The notes under the pieces: model-generated
Told to the model about the DNA's origin: nothing
Seen by the model: only the letters and a program-made list of their open reading frames with translations
Databases searched by the model: none
Shown: piece by piece, positions 1-5,938 of the stretch
Position numbering within the stretch: the first letter of the stretch is position 1
Layout: every line of letters starts with the position of its first letter
Program-made: the position numbers and the translations under genes
Assembly (NCBI GenBank): GCA_007375925.1
Contig: VMFH01000007.1
Span: 1-10,427, forward strand
Reading direction: 5' to 3'
DNA length: 10,427 bases
Source: Parcubacteria group bacterium Gr01-1014_72
GTDB lineage: Bacteria; Patescibacteriota; Minisyncoccia; Phycocordibacterales; VMFH01

Positions 1-422
1 GTTGGGGCACAGGCGGAGATATTGAAGACATAGCGACCGGCAGGAATGTTTGGAATAGCGGCGGTGAAGCTGGCAGCTGAGGTGGGAAGATTCTCAAAAA
101 GCGTGAAATGAGACGTTCCCCTCGGGTCGTGCTCAATGAGGCGGCCCATTATCTTCCAATCGGCAGGAACGTTTGCGGTGCTCCAGGAGAAAAGAACGTA
201 CGTGCCCTTCATGACAGAGACGCCTTCAGGGGCGAGGACGGAGATGGAGGGGGTGGGAGTTGACACTATTCCAGAAGCGCTACCGCCGGAACCCTCATCG
301 CGAATCGGTACATCAGCAAAGACAGAGAGCGGTTGAATGAAAATAGAGACGGCAAGAACTCCACTAAAGATTGAGTGGAGGAAATGCATATGCCGCAAGG
401 ATTCTTTGCCAAACAAACTCAT
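1..422 (-). CDS. Secreted/surface protein with Ig-like domain, N-terminal part (runs off left edge)
   Basis: The frame stays open from the ATG at 422 to the window edge, giving about 140 residues. The N-terminus is a Sec signal peptide: a basic start (residues about 1-11), a hydrophobic core (FSGVLAVSIFI) and a likely cleavage after SVFA near residue 41. A Gly/Ser/Thr/Pro-rich linker follows, and then a beta-rich stretch opening with PSISVLAPEG and a later FSWST. That pattern (V..P.G...  G....W) resembles Ig/FN3-like sandwich domains of bacterial surface proteins. The protein is probably exported and involved in the cell surface, but the function cannot be named. Start choice is uncertain: the frame is also open to ATGs at 458, 467 and 479, none with a good ribosome site, and TTGACA lies at 478-483 on this strand. 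The reading is mine by direct reverse translation. Confidence 0.75.
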   Translation of the reverse strand, partial: MSLFGKESLRHMHFLHSIFSGVLAVSIFIQPLSVFADVPIRDEGSGGSASGIVSTPTPSISVLAPEGVSVMKGTYVLFSWSTANVPADWKIMGRLIEHDPRGTSHFTLFENLPTSAASFTAAIPNIPAGRYVFNISACAP

Positions 423-846
423 CGTGTAAGTTGGAATTACATACCGAAACAAGAACATTCTCACCATAGACACCGCCATGTCAAGAAAGATACACCGCAG
501 AGGTATGAGTAAAAAATGGCCTAACAGAGGCGTGTATTACGAACACTACACGGATGTCCTTTAGAAAAGCTTTCGCTGTCTAATATTTTTCCTAATACAA
601 GAAAAAGGTGTCCTTTTCAAATTAAAATGATGTTTATTGAGTATGTCCTTTATAGGGATTCTTTGTCCATTAAACACAGAGGGTTCTGTAGGTGTAAAGG
701 ACACTGCACGATACTCTCCTCCAGCGGAGAAAAAGTTACAAAACATTATTTAAAGAATGGAAGAGCTCCGTCGCTCACGACCCATCACTGCAGTTGAAAA
801 AACGCTGAAACAAAAGACTTCTCTCGCATTGTGGTACTATATCTTT
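423..846. other. AT-rich divergent intergenic region with repeated TGTCCTTT motifs
   Basis: This stretch separates the leftward surface protein from rightward valS. It has no convincing gene. It contains TGTCCTTT at 555-562, 609-616 and 644-651, a variant TGTCCATT at 664-671, and the reverse complement AAAGGACA at 696-703. GTGTCCTTT (608-616) can pair with the inverted copy to make a long-range stem. The copies are not evenly spaced (54, 35, 20, 32 bases), so this is not a tandem array; clustered regulator sites or remnants of a repeat are both possible. A valS T-box was considered, but I see no T-box antiterminator element. Confidence 0.5.
832..840 (+). promoter_or_regulatory. Extended -10 promoter element for valS
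   Basis: TGGTACTAT fits an extended -10 box (TGn followed by TACTAT). A transcript would begin at or next to the GTG at 847, where the recognisable ValRS sequence begins. This supports a leaderless valS mRNA and the GTG start. No clear -35 box is seen, which is usual for extended -10 promoters. Confidence 0.45.
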
Positions 847-2985
847 GTGAATGAACGCCTGCTGAAACCATACGAACCGCACGAAACGGAAGCAAGAATC
901 TACAAGCTTTGGGAGGAAAGCGGTTTTTTTAACCCTGACAATCTACCTGAACGAAAGGGGGGCTGCTACACGATCATCATGCCACCCACCAACGCCAATG
1001 GCGCGCTCCATGCAGGGCATGGTCTTGTCGTGGCGATTGAAGACCTGATAATCCGCTACAAACGGATGCGTGGCTTCAAAACCCTCTGGCTCCCGGGCCT
1101 TGACCACGCCGGATTCGAAACTCAAGCCGTATATGAAAAACAGCTTGAAAAGGAGGGCCGCTCACGTTTTGAGATAGAGCCGAAAAAACTCTATCAGGAA
1201 ATTCTCGATTTCACCTTGAAAAATGCCGAGAATATCAAATCCCAAATCCCGAAAATGGGAGCATCGTGCGATTGGTCGCGTGAGAAATTCACTCTCGACA
1301 AAGATGTGGTCGAAACCGTGTACAAAACATTCAAACGTCTGTCTGATGATGGCCTCTTGTATCGGGGCAAACGCATTGTGAGCTGGTGTCCAAAACACCA
1401 GACTTCGTTCTCTGATCTTGAGATCAAGGATAAGGAAATGGAAGATTCTCTCTATTACCTCAAGTACGGACCATTCACGATCGCAACTTCCCGACCCGAA
1501 ACGAAATTTGGCGACAAATACGTCTGTATGCACCCGGATGACCGGCGCTATGCCACATACAAAGACGGTCAGACGATCGAGCTCGAGTGGATAAACGGCC
1601 CCATCACCGCAACCATTGTCAAAGACCGAGCGATTGATATGGAGTTCGGCACCGGTGTCATGACTATTACTCCATGGCACGACGCTACCGACTTTGAAAT
1701 CGCCGAGCGGCACGGATTGGAAAAGGAGCAGATCATCGACGAGAACGGCAAACTTCTTCCTGTTGCGGGAGAGTTTTCAGGCATCCATATAAAGAAGGCG
1801 CGACCGCTCATCGTCGAAAAACTGCGGGTGAAAGGCCTTGTAGAAAAAGTAGAGGAGCACTACAAGCACAGCGTCAGAACCTGCTACAAATGCGGAACAG
1901 TGATCGAACCGCAAATTCGCAGTCAATGGTTCGTAAAGATGAAACCTCTTGCGGAGAAAGCGCTTTCCAAGATAAAGAACGATGATATTACATACATACC
2001 CGAACATTACAAAAAAATCACCCTTCATTGGCTTGAGAACATCATTGATTGGAATATCTCGCGCCAAATCGTCTGGGGTATTCCGATCCCCGCCAAAATC
2101 TGCACCGGTTGCGGCGATGGCGTTGTTGATCTCGAGGATACGACAAAAACATGTGGCCGCTGTGACGGCGAGATGCGGAAAGACACGGACACCTTCGACA
2201 CATGGTTTTCTTCGAGCCAATGGCCATTTGCCGCACTCGGCGGAATTGAAGGCGCCGACTTCAAAAAATTCTACCCGACTGACGTGATGGAGACTGCCGG
2301 AGAGATTATTTTCTTCTGGGTATCGCGCATGATCATGCTCGGACTCTATGCCACGGGGAAAGTTCCCTTCAAACATGTGTACCTTCATGGGCTCGTACTT
2401 GATGCTAAAGGGAGAAAAATGAGCAAAAGCAAGGGAAATGTTATCAATCCTCTTGACCTCACGGCGAAATTCGGCACTGATGCGTTTCGTATGGGTCTTG
2501 TCGTCGGTAATACACCCGGGACTTCCCTTTCACTCTCGGAAGACAAGATAAAAGCATACAAACATTTCGCAAACAAGCTCTGGAACATCACCAGGTTTGT
2601 CTTGGAAAACACGGAGGATACGCCACCCGACATGGCTTTCGAAAAATACACACCCCGAGACGTAGAGCTCCGGAAAGAAAGGCGCGCCCTTATCGAAGAC
2701 ATCACCGCGGATATGGAGGAGTATCGCTTCTACCTCGCGGCCGAAAAGATATACCACTACACGTGGCACACCTTCGCCGATGTTATACTTGAGGAGAGCA
2801 AAACTATCTTCAAAAACGGCATGCCGGAAAAGAAGGCGTCGCGGAAACAGTTCTTGCTCGAGACTTTGCCGCACCTCCTCGCCGTCCTTCACCCCTTCAT
2901 GCCATTCATCACCGAAGAGTTGTGGGGGATGATGCCGGAGACGCACCGTTCCCTCCTCATGATAAACCAATGGCCAAATTCTTAA
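847..2985 (+). CDS. valS: Valine--tRNA ligase (ValRS), short form
   Basis: Class I aminoacyl-tRNA synthetase charging tRNA-Val in the cytoplasm, with an editing domain that removes Thr-tRNA-Val. Seen, numbering from the GTG at 847: the HIGH-type signature as HAGH at residues 55-58 within PPTNANGALHAGH; the CP1 editing-domain motif TSRPETKFGD; two CxxC zinc-type pairs (CTGC and CGRC) near DTFDTWFSS; the KMSKS loop at 524-528; and an anticodon-binding domain ending in HPFMPFITEELW. At 712 residues it is shorter than typical bacterial ValRS (roughly 880-950) and stops just after the anticodon-binding domain, so the usual C-terminal coiled-coil tail is missing. Start: an ATG at 757 is in frame but adds 30 residues not recognisable as ValRS (stop TAA at 751-753 just upstream); the GTG at 847 directly precedes the family-like NERLLKPYEP and sits behind an extended -10 box. 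The 3' end overlaps the next gene by 16 bases, so the two are probably cotranscribed. Confidence 0.95.
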   Translation: MNERLLKPYEPHETEARIYKLWEESGFFNPDNLPERKGGCYTIIMPPTNANGALHAGHGLVVAIEDLIIRYKRMRGFKTLWLPGLDHAGFETQAVYEKQLEKEGRSRFEIEPKKLYQEILDFTLKNAENIKSQIPKMGASCDWSREKFTLDKDVVETVYKTFKRLSDDGLLYRGKRIVSWCPKHQTSFSDLEIKDKEMEDSLYYLKYGPFTIATSRPETKFGDKYVCMHPDDRRYATYKDGQTIELEWINGPITATIVKDRAIDMEFGTGVMTITPWHDATDFEIAERHGLEKEQIIDENGKLLPVAGEFSGIHIKKARPLIVEKLRVKGLVEKVEEHYKHSVRTCYKCGTVIEPQIRSQWFVKMKPLAEKALSKIKNDDITYIPEHYKKITLHWLENIIDWNISRQIVWGIPIPAKICTGCGDGVVDLEDTTKTCGRCDGEMRKDTDTFDTWFSSSQWPFAALGGIEGADFKKFYPTDVMETAGEIIFFWVSRMIMLGLYATGKVPFKHVYLHGLVLDAKGRKMSKSKGNVINPLDLTAKFGTDAFRMGLVVGNTPGTSLSLSEDKIKAYKHFANKLWNITRFVLENTEDTPPDMAFEKYTPRDVELRKERRALIEDITADMEEYRFYLAAEKIYHYTWHTFADVILEESKTIFKNGMPEKKASRKQFLLETLPHLLAVLHPFMPFITEELWGMMPETHRSLLMINQWPNS

Positions 2986-3701
2986 CACTCTCCCCGGAGA
3001 TGATCTTTTTCGCGCTTCTCGGAGGTTTGCTGCCGGCACTCCTCTGGCTCTTCTTCTGGCTCCGCGAGGACCGCGTGCATCCAGAACCGCGCTCGCTCAT
3101 CATGCTCTCCTTTCTAGCGGGCATGGGTGCGGTCATCGTCTCACTCCCGCTTGAACGTTTCGCAGAACACCGCATCGCGAGCGGCGCGCTCCTCTTCACC
3201 GTCTGGGCAGTCATTGAAGAGGTGACAAAACTCGGGGGCGCCTACTTCGCCGCACTGCGAAGAAAGGAGAGTGATGAGCCGATTGACCCCATGATATACC
3301 TCATAACGGCGGCGCTTGGCTTCGCGGCCCTGGAAAACACTCTCTTCCTCCTGGGCTCCATAACGCGCGTCGGCATCGTTGAGAGCATCATTACGGGGAA
3401 CCTCCGATTCATCGGCGCGACGCTTCTCCACGTTCTCACCTCGGGCTCAATCGGCGTCTTTCTTGGCCTCTCGTTCTACAAAGCGCGGTGGCGGCGGGAG
3501 ATAAACCTCGGCGCGGGACTCCTGCTCGCCATTCTGCTCCATACCGCCTTCAATGTCCGTATCGTTGAGAGCTCCGGGGCCACCATTTTGGTCACGTTTT
3601 CGCTCGTGTGGGCGGCGATTGTGCTCCTCCTTCTCTTTTTTGAGCGAGTGAAGAGTGTGCGGCCGAGTGGGGATAACACAGGGACAAGAAGGGCGCTATA
3701 A
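2970..3701 (+). CDS. PrsW-family glutamic-type intramembrane protease
   Basis: A 243-residue polytopic membrane protein with about seven hydrophobic segments. It carries the PrsW motif set, numbered from the ATG at 2970: EEVTK (E83, E84, K87) in one helix, EN at 122-123 at the start of the next conserved stretch, H154 in a later helix (LLHVLTSGS) and LLHTAFN with H191 and N195 near the end. In Bacillus, PrsW makes a site-1 cut in the anti-sigma factor RsiW; here no sigma or anti-sigma gene is nearby, so the substrate is unknown. The frame extends upstream to 2922, inside valS, but the residues encoded there (DDAGDAPFPPHD) are plainly valS antiframe; 2970 (16-base overlap) or 3000 (directly behind CGGAG) are better starts. 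It is likely translated from the valS transcript. The stop codon lies within the -10 box of the hsp20 promoter. Confidence 0.85.
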   Translation: MAKFLTLSPEMIFFALLGGLLPALLWLFFWLREDRVHPEPRSLIMLSFLAGMGAVIVSLPLERFAEHRIASGALLFTVWAVIEEVTKLGGAYFAALRRKESDEPIDPMIYLITAALGFAALENTLFLLGSITRVGIVESIITGNLRFIGATLLHVLTSGSIGVFLGLSFYKARWRREINLGAGLLLAILLHTAFNVRIVESSGATILVTFSLVWAAIVLLLLFFERVKSVRPSGDNTGTRRAL

Positions 3702-3702
3702 T
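3697..3702 (+). promoter_or_regulatory. -10 box TATAAT for hsp20, overlapping the prsW stop codon
   Basis: Consensus TATAAT covers the TAA stop of the upstream gene and ends 7 bases before the ATG at 3710. Transcription would start at or one base before the start codon, implying a leaderless mRNA. No clear -35 element is visible. Confidence 0.6.
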
Positions 3703-3709
3703 AGAGCTA

Positions 3710-4189
3710 ATGATGTTGCCTACGATGAACAAAGAGCGGCGGTCATTTTTTGAGCGGCTTATGGGCGGCGGTGATACGGCAGAGTATGAGGGAGCTCCTG
3801 AGAAACGCGAGTCCGGCGCTCCGGGGAAGAGCGCGACACTCGCCGAAAACAATCCCGAAGAAGGAGAGCTTCCGGTGGATGTGTACCAGTCGTCCGATGC
3901 CATCATCTTGAAGACCTTGGTCGCGGGTGTCCGTCCGGAAGACTTGGATATCTCAATCACGCGCGATATGGTGACGGTGCGCGGCTCGCGCGAAGAGACG
4001 CGCGACGTAAACGGCGACGATTACTTCCATCACGAGCTGTACTGGGGCTCATTTTCGCGCACCATTATGCTCCCGCAGGAAGTTGACGTTGATGCAGCAG
4101 AGGCGAGCGAGCGGCACGGGCTTCTCGTCATCAAGCTTCCGAAGTTGGACAAATCGCGCCAGACGAAGCTGAAGGTAAGGTCAAACTAA
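3710..4189 (+). CDS. Hsp20/alpha-crystallin small heat-shock protein
   Basis: An ATP-independent holdase chaperone of 159 residues. Residues 1-50 form a variable, charged N-terminal arm (FFERLMGGGD, then a Glu/Gly/Ala-rich linker). The alpha-crystallin domain follows: ELPVDVYQSSDAIILKTLVA, then GVRPEDLDISITRDMVTVRG, the EELYWGSFSR-type motif (here HHELYWGSFSRTIMLP) and HGLLVIKLPK. The C-terminal tail has LKV, which resembles the IxI/V motif used for oligomer assembly. Such proteins form cytoplasmic oligomers that bind unfolding clients. The gene has its own TATAAT box 7 bases upstream and no Shine-Dalgarno site, so it is probably expressed apart from prsW. No CIRCE or ROSE-type element is visible, and with a leaderless mRNA an RNA thermometer is not possible. 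Confidence 0.93.
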   Translation: MMLPTMNKERRSFFERLMGGGDTAEYEGAPEKRESGAPGKSATLAENNPEEGELPVDVYQSSDAIILKTLVAGVRPEDLDISITRDMVTVRGSREETRDVNGDDYFHHELYWGSFSRTIMLPQEVDVDAAEASERHGLLVIKLPKLDKSRQTKLKVRSN

Positions 4190-4316
4190 AAACATCTGTA
4201 CACGATGCAAATATGGAAGTACGCGATGCAAATATACAAATGGATGCGAATGATACGAATAAGGGAGTGACCATTCGTATCATTGGTATAATTCGTAGAT
4301 TCGTATCGCTACCTTC
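4190..4316. repeat. Intergenic short repeats: 21-bp direct repeat plus GATACGAAT inverted repeats
   Basis: Two copies of GATGCAAATAT (4204-4214 and 4225-4235) lie exactly 21 bases apart, with GTAC(A/G)C before each, and a degenerate third copy GATGCGAAT follows at 4243. A perfect 12-bp inverted repeat AATGATACGAAT (4249-4260) / ATTCGTATCATT (4273-4284) has a 12-base loop. Further ATTCGTAG and ATTCGTATC copies lie at 4291-4298 and 4299-4307. The inverted repeat could end hsp20 transcripts but has no T-tract; it also abuts the next promoter, so an operator is possible. Confidence 0.6.
4284..4292 (+). promoter_or_regulatory. Extended -10 promoter for the UDG gene
   Basis: TGGTATAAT is a perfect extended -10 box. 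Transcription would start near 4299, about 18 bases before the ATG at 4317. There is no Shine-Dalgarno sequence in that leader. The first T of the box is also the last base of the perfect inverted repeat 4249-4284, so a protein binding there would block this promoter. Confidence 0.6.
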
Positions 4317-4961
4317 ATGAATAAGAAGGAGGAGCTTGCGAAACTTGAGAAGGAGCTTACGGCGGCAAACCTTCCGCTTAAAAGTGATGCCAACCTTGTC
4401 TTTGGCGAGGGGAACCCGGACTGCGCGGTCATGTTCATCGGCGAGGCGCCGGGAGAAACCGAAGACCGCTTGAAACGGCCCTTCGTCGGGCGGGCGGGGA
4501 AACTCTTGGACGAGTGCATCGCAGGCATCGGCTGGAAACGCGCGGACGTGTACATCACGAACATCGTCAAGCGCCGCCCGCCCGAGAACCGCGACCCCCT
4601 TCCCGAGGAGATAGAGGCCTACAAGCCATTCCTCACGCGGCAGATAGAAATCATCAGCCCGAAAGTCATCGCAACGCTCGGCCGCTTCTCTATGAACTAT
4701 TTTCTTCCTTACGCAAAAATAAGCCGTGACCACGGCAAGGTGTTTGAAGTGGACGGACGCATCGTCTTCCCCCTCTACCACCCCGCCGCCGCCCTTCGGG
4801 CGACGGCGGTCATGGACGACCTTAAGAAAGATTTCACTCGACTTCCCGACATCGCCAAAGGTATTCTCTCTGACGGCGTCCTCGCCGCCGAATTCGCCGC
4901 CCTTAAAAACCCGAAGGCACGGAAGGATGATGTTCCCCCGCCCCAAGCGCCGCTCTTTTGA
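4317..4961 (+). CDS. Family-4-like uracil-DNA glycosylase lacking the Fe-S cluster cysteines
   Basis: A 214-residue enzyme expected to remove uracil from DNA in base-excision repair. The family-4 (UDGa/SPO1 polymerase-like) scaffold is clear: VFGEGNPD, the water-activating motif GEAPG at residues 42-46, RPFVGRAGKLLD at 54-65, DVYITNIVK, NRDPLPEEIEA, a TLGRF segment, and the HPAAAL uracil-binding motif with H155. Family-4 enzymes normally bind a 4Fe-4S cluster with four cysteines: two near the N-terminus, one in NVVKC and one in EIEAC. Here the N-terminal pair is absent (TAANLPL instead), the third is R86 (NIVKR) and the fourth is Y102 (EIEAY). Only C36 and C67 exist and neither fits the pattern. 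The enzyme therefore seems to be a cluster-free variant. The C-terminus is a charged, Pro-rich tail (PPPQAPLF). The start is the first ATG after the promoter. Confidence 0.9.
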   Translation: MNKKEELAKLEKELTAANLPLKSDANLVFGEGNPDCAVMFIGEAPGETEDRLKRPFVGRAGKLLDECIAGIGWKRADVYITNIVKRRPPENRDPLPEEIEAYKPFLTRQIEIISPKVIATLGRFSMNYFLPYAKISRDHGKVFEVDGRIVFPLYHPAAALRATAVMDDLKKDFTRLPDIAKGILSDGVLAAEFAALKNPKARKDDVPPPQAPLF

Positions 4962-4987
4962 ATTTGACGCCTCTCTCCTGCAATCAT

Positions 4988-5019
4988 CTATTCTCTAATT
5001 CTCACGAATTAGAGAATAG
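4988..5019. repeat. Perfect 14-bp palindromic hairpin, possible terminator of the UDG gene
   Basis: CTATTCTCTAATTC, a 4-base loop TCAC, then GAATTAGAGAATAG, with every base paired. It lies 26 bases after the UDG stop. There is no T-tract after it, so simple intrinsic termination is uncertain. It is closely related in sequence to the hairpin at 9889-9928 (stem CTATTCTC-TTATTC, loop GTGA = reverse complement of TCAC), so it looks like a dispersed palindromic repeat. Confidence 0.7.
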
Positions 5020-5025
5020 GTTGGG

Positions 5026-5041
5026 TCGGAGAAATCTCCGA
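5026..5041. terminator. Short hairpin after the Phe composite (weak terminator candidate)
   Basis: TCGGAGA-AA-TCTCCGA is a perfect short inverted repeat just beyond the 3' end of the minus-strand outer tRNA-Phe (5051). It may help end or process that transcript. It has no T-tract. Confidence 0.3.
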
Positions 5042-5050
5042 AGATTATGA

Positions 5051-5102
5051 TGCCGAGGCCCGGATTTGCACCGGGGACCTACCGCTCTTCAGGCGGACGC
5101 TT
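5051..5102 (-). pseudogene. Outer tRNA-Phe(GAA), 3' part
   Basis: Fifty-two bases equal to tRNA positions 22-73. It has the anticodon loop CTGAAGA (GAA), a five-base variable loop, a 5-bp T-stem CCCGG/CCGGG and acceptor strand CCTCGGC with discriminator A at 5051. No CCA is encoded (TCA follows). The T-loop TGCAAAT lacks the usual TTC. Its matching 5' part is at 5316-5330. Confidence 0.75.
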
Positions 5103-5133
5103 CCCGCCCGTACCGAACGTATTGAATAGAGTG

Positions 5134-5206
5134 TGCTGGGGCCCGGGATCGAACCGGGGACCTACCGCTCTTCAGGCGGACGCTCTACCAACTGAGCTAC
5201 CCCAGC
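5134..5206 (-). tRNA. tRNA-Phe (anticodon GAA), inner copy
   Basis: A complete 73-base cloverleaf: acceptor GCTGGGG/CCCCAGC, D-stem GCTC/GAGC with D-loop AGTTGGTA, anticodon loop CTGAAGA (GAA) and T-arm CCCGG-TTCGATC-CCGGG with discriminator A. The anticodon stem has a T27.T43 mismatch, shared with the outer copy. CCA is not encoded (CAC follows), so it must be added after transcription. A further 5 bp of flanking pairing (AGTGT with ACACT) extends the acceptor stem. It is probably the working tRNA-Phe. Confidence 0.95.
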
Positions 5207-5252
5207 ACACTATATTCAAATTCAATTTTTGGTACGTTCGGAGGGGTACCAA

Positions 5253-5315
5253 TCCCGACGATCCGCCTCGGCGGATGTCGGGACCACGACTCCCGCTGGA
5301 AGCGGGACGTCGGGG
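5253..5315. repeat. 63-bp double hairpin inserted in the outer tRNA-Phe D-loop
   Basis: Two adjacent hairpins. 5253-5283 pairs TCCCGAC/GTCGGGA and ATCCGCC/GGCGGAT with one bulged G at 5260. 5284-5315 pairs CCACGAC/GTCGGGG (one mismatch) and TCCCGC/GCGGGA with one bulged C at 5309. The second is identical to 6415-6446 except for one base. The unit is itself roughly palindromic. It resembles a REP/BIME-like element. It lies exactly between outer-tRNA bases 15 and 16. Confidence 0.8.
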
Positions 5316-5330
5316 CTGAGCTACCGTGGC
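5316..5330 (-). pseudogene. Outer tRNA-Phe, 5' part
   Basis: GCCACGG-TA-GCTC-AG equals tRNA bases 1-15. Five of seven acceptor bases pair with the 3' part at 5052-5058, and three of four D-stem bases pair with AAGC at 5099-5102. TTGGTA at 5247-5252 completes the D-loop. A weak -10-like GGTAAT lies at 5346-5351 on this strand. Confidence 0.65.
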
Positions 5331-5357
5331 ATGGCGACCAGCTTGATTACCCTACAC

Positions 5358-5624
5358 CTAAAAACCGAGGTTCGGCAAGCCGTTCCCGATGTTCTGGATG
5401 TTCTCTACCGTGCCCTTGATGCCGCCATACAGCCCCTGGAGCTGATCCAAATACGGTTGAATCGCATAGTATGCGCCAAAGGAGAGCCCGATGATGACCA
5501 CCCAGTACAGCGCGCTCATAATCTGGCTTACCAGCGCAGCGCGACGCATCTTGTGGAGTATCCGGTTATTCTCCTCCGCAAGCGTAAGCACCTGCTTCAA
5601 GAGCTCTCTGTCTGTCGGTTCCAT
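5358..5624 (-). CDS. Small single-pass membrane protein, unknown function (88 aa)
   Basis: I do not recognise a named family. Residues 1-30 are charged and predicted helical (MEPTDRELLKQVLTLAEENN), followed by one or two hydrophobic segments (about 31-57: SQIMSALYWVVIIGLSFGAYY) and an amphipathic Gly/Asn-rich tail (LYGGIKGTVENIQNIGNGLP). It reads as a coiled-coil helix plus membrane anchor. The ATG at 5624 follows TATACT (5635-5640 on this strand) by ten bases, implying a nearly leaderless mRNA with no Shine-Dalgarno site. The stop at 5358-5360 is just upstream of the tRNA-Phe composite, on the same strand, so read-through into the RNA gene is possible. Confidence 0.8.
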   Translation of the reverse strand: MEPTDRELLKQVLTLAEENNRILHKMRRAALVSQIMSALYWVVIIGLSFGAYYAIQPYLDQLQGLYGGIKGTVENIQNIGNGLPNLGF

Positions 5625-5634
5625 GATACTTTCT

Positions 5635-5640
5635 AGTATA
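5635..5640 (-). promoter_or_regulatory. -10 box TATACT for the 88-aa membrane protein
   Basis: TATACT on the minus strand ends ten bases before the ATG at 5624, placing the expected transcription start about four bases before the start codon. Confidence 0.45.
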
Positions 5641-5832
5641 CCTGCTTTTGCGCTGTGCGGGTAGCGAGAATCGCCCGCACCTCTCAGCTCGCCGCCGCTC
5701 GCCTCGGTCTGGGCACCGCCTCACCTGTTTTACCTGCTGGCAAAACATGGCTCCGGCGTTCAATTCCCGACATGAGTAACGCAGGTTACTCATTCTCCCC
5801 ACATTCAATTTTTCACTTCGTTCAAAATTCAA
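5641..5832. other. Gene-free spacer with a tRNA-Gly 3'-end copy and a hairpin
   Basis: TGCGGGTAGCGAGAAT at 5656-5671 is an exact 16-base direct repeat of the tRNA-Gly 3' end at 5833-5848. It is also part of a local hairpin GTGCGGG/CCCGCAC. ATGAGTAAC-GCAG-GTTACTCAT (5772-5793) is a perfect 9-bp stem with a 4-base loop. The open frame across 5655-5942 on the plus strand is only the translation of these tRNA pieces. I see no gene here. Confidence 0.6.
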
Positions 5833-5903
5833 TGCGGGTAGCGAGAATTGAACTCGCGTCTCATGCTTGGGAAGCACGCATATTGCCACTATACTATACC
5901 CGC
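5833..5903 (-). tRNA. tRNA-Gly (anticodon CCC)
   Basis: A 71-base cloverleaf: acceptor GCGGGTA/TACCCGC fully paired, D-stem GTAT/ATAT, anticodon stem CGTGC/GCATG around TTCCCAA (CCC), T-arm GCGAG-TTCAATT-CTCGC and discriminator A at 5833. CCA is not encoded. A -10-like TATGAT lies at 5920-5925 on this strand, about 17 bases upstream of the mature 5' end. Unlike the Phe and Arg genes here, no outer 5' tRNA part is seen around it. Confidence 0.93.
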
Positions 5904-5938
5904 CTGCGGGTTTCATCCTATCATATCCACACAAAATT

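Larger units (their letters stand above)
5051..5330 (-). other. Composite RNA gene: split outer tRNA-Phe(GAA) enclosing a complete tRNA-Phe(GAA)
   Basis: Read on the minus strand, this 280-base unit consists of: outer 5' part 5330-5316 (GCCACGG-TA-GCTC-AG), a 63-base double hairpin (5315-5253), the rest of a D-loop TTGGTA (5252-5247), a 144-base insert (5246-5103) carrying the intact tRNA-Phe, and the outer 3' part 5102-5051 (D-stem strand, anticodon arm with GAA, T-arm, acceptor, discriminator A). Joining the outer parts gives 15+6+52 = 73 bases, the exact length of the inner tRNA. The two copies are identical over 32 bases (5070-5101 = 5153-5184). The outer copy shows wear: acceptor mismatches A4.C69 and C5.T68, a D-stem C13.A22 mismatch and an unusual T-loop TGCAAAT. 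The insert forms a helix (5113-5121 with 5233-5241; 5122-5128 with 5213-5219; 5130-5134 with 5207-5211) that runs straight into the inner acceptor stem. Whether the outer tRNA is ever made is unknown; a decayed duplicate is the plain alternative. Confidence 0.75.

Noticed and set aside
136..336. 66-residue open frame on the plus strand
   Set aside because: It is antisense to the surface-protein gene, which has a clear signal peptide and a consistent frame.
561..746. 61-residue open frame on the minus strand upstream of valS
   Set aside because: No recognisable motif, AT-rich sequence, no ribosome site, and it simply spans the TGTCCTTT motifs.
543..846. T-box riboswitch upstream of valS
   Set aside because: No T-box consensus or terminator/antiterminator pair was found, and the predicted transcript starts at the GTG.
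4190..4316. CRISPR array
   Set aside because: Repeats are 11 bases, spacers 10 bases, with no unique 30-base spacers and no cas genes.
5047..5319. 90-residue plus-strand frame
   Set aside because: It translates the antisense of the nested tRNA-Phe unit.
5676..5770. Further degenerate tRNA on the plus strand (GTTCAATTC T-arm-like piece)
   Set aside because: Only a T-loop-like string is present; no acceptor, D-arm or anticodon arm could be folded.
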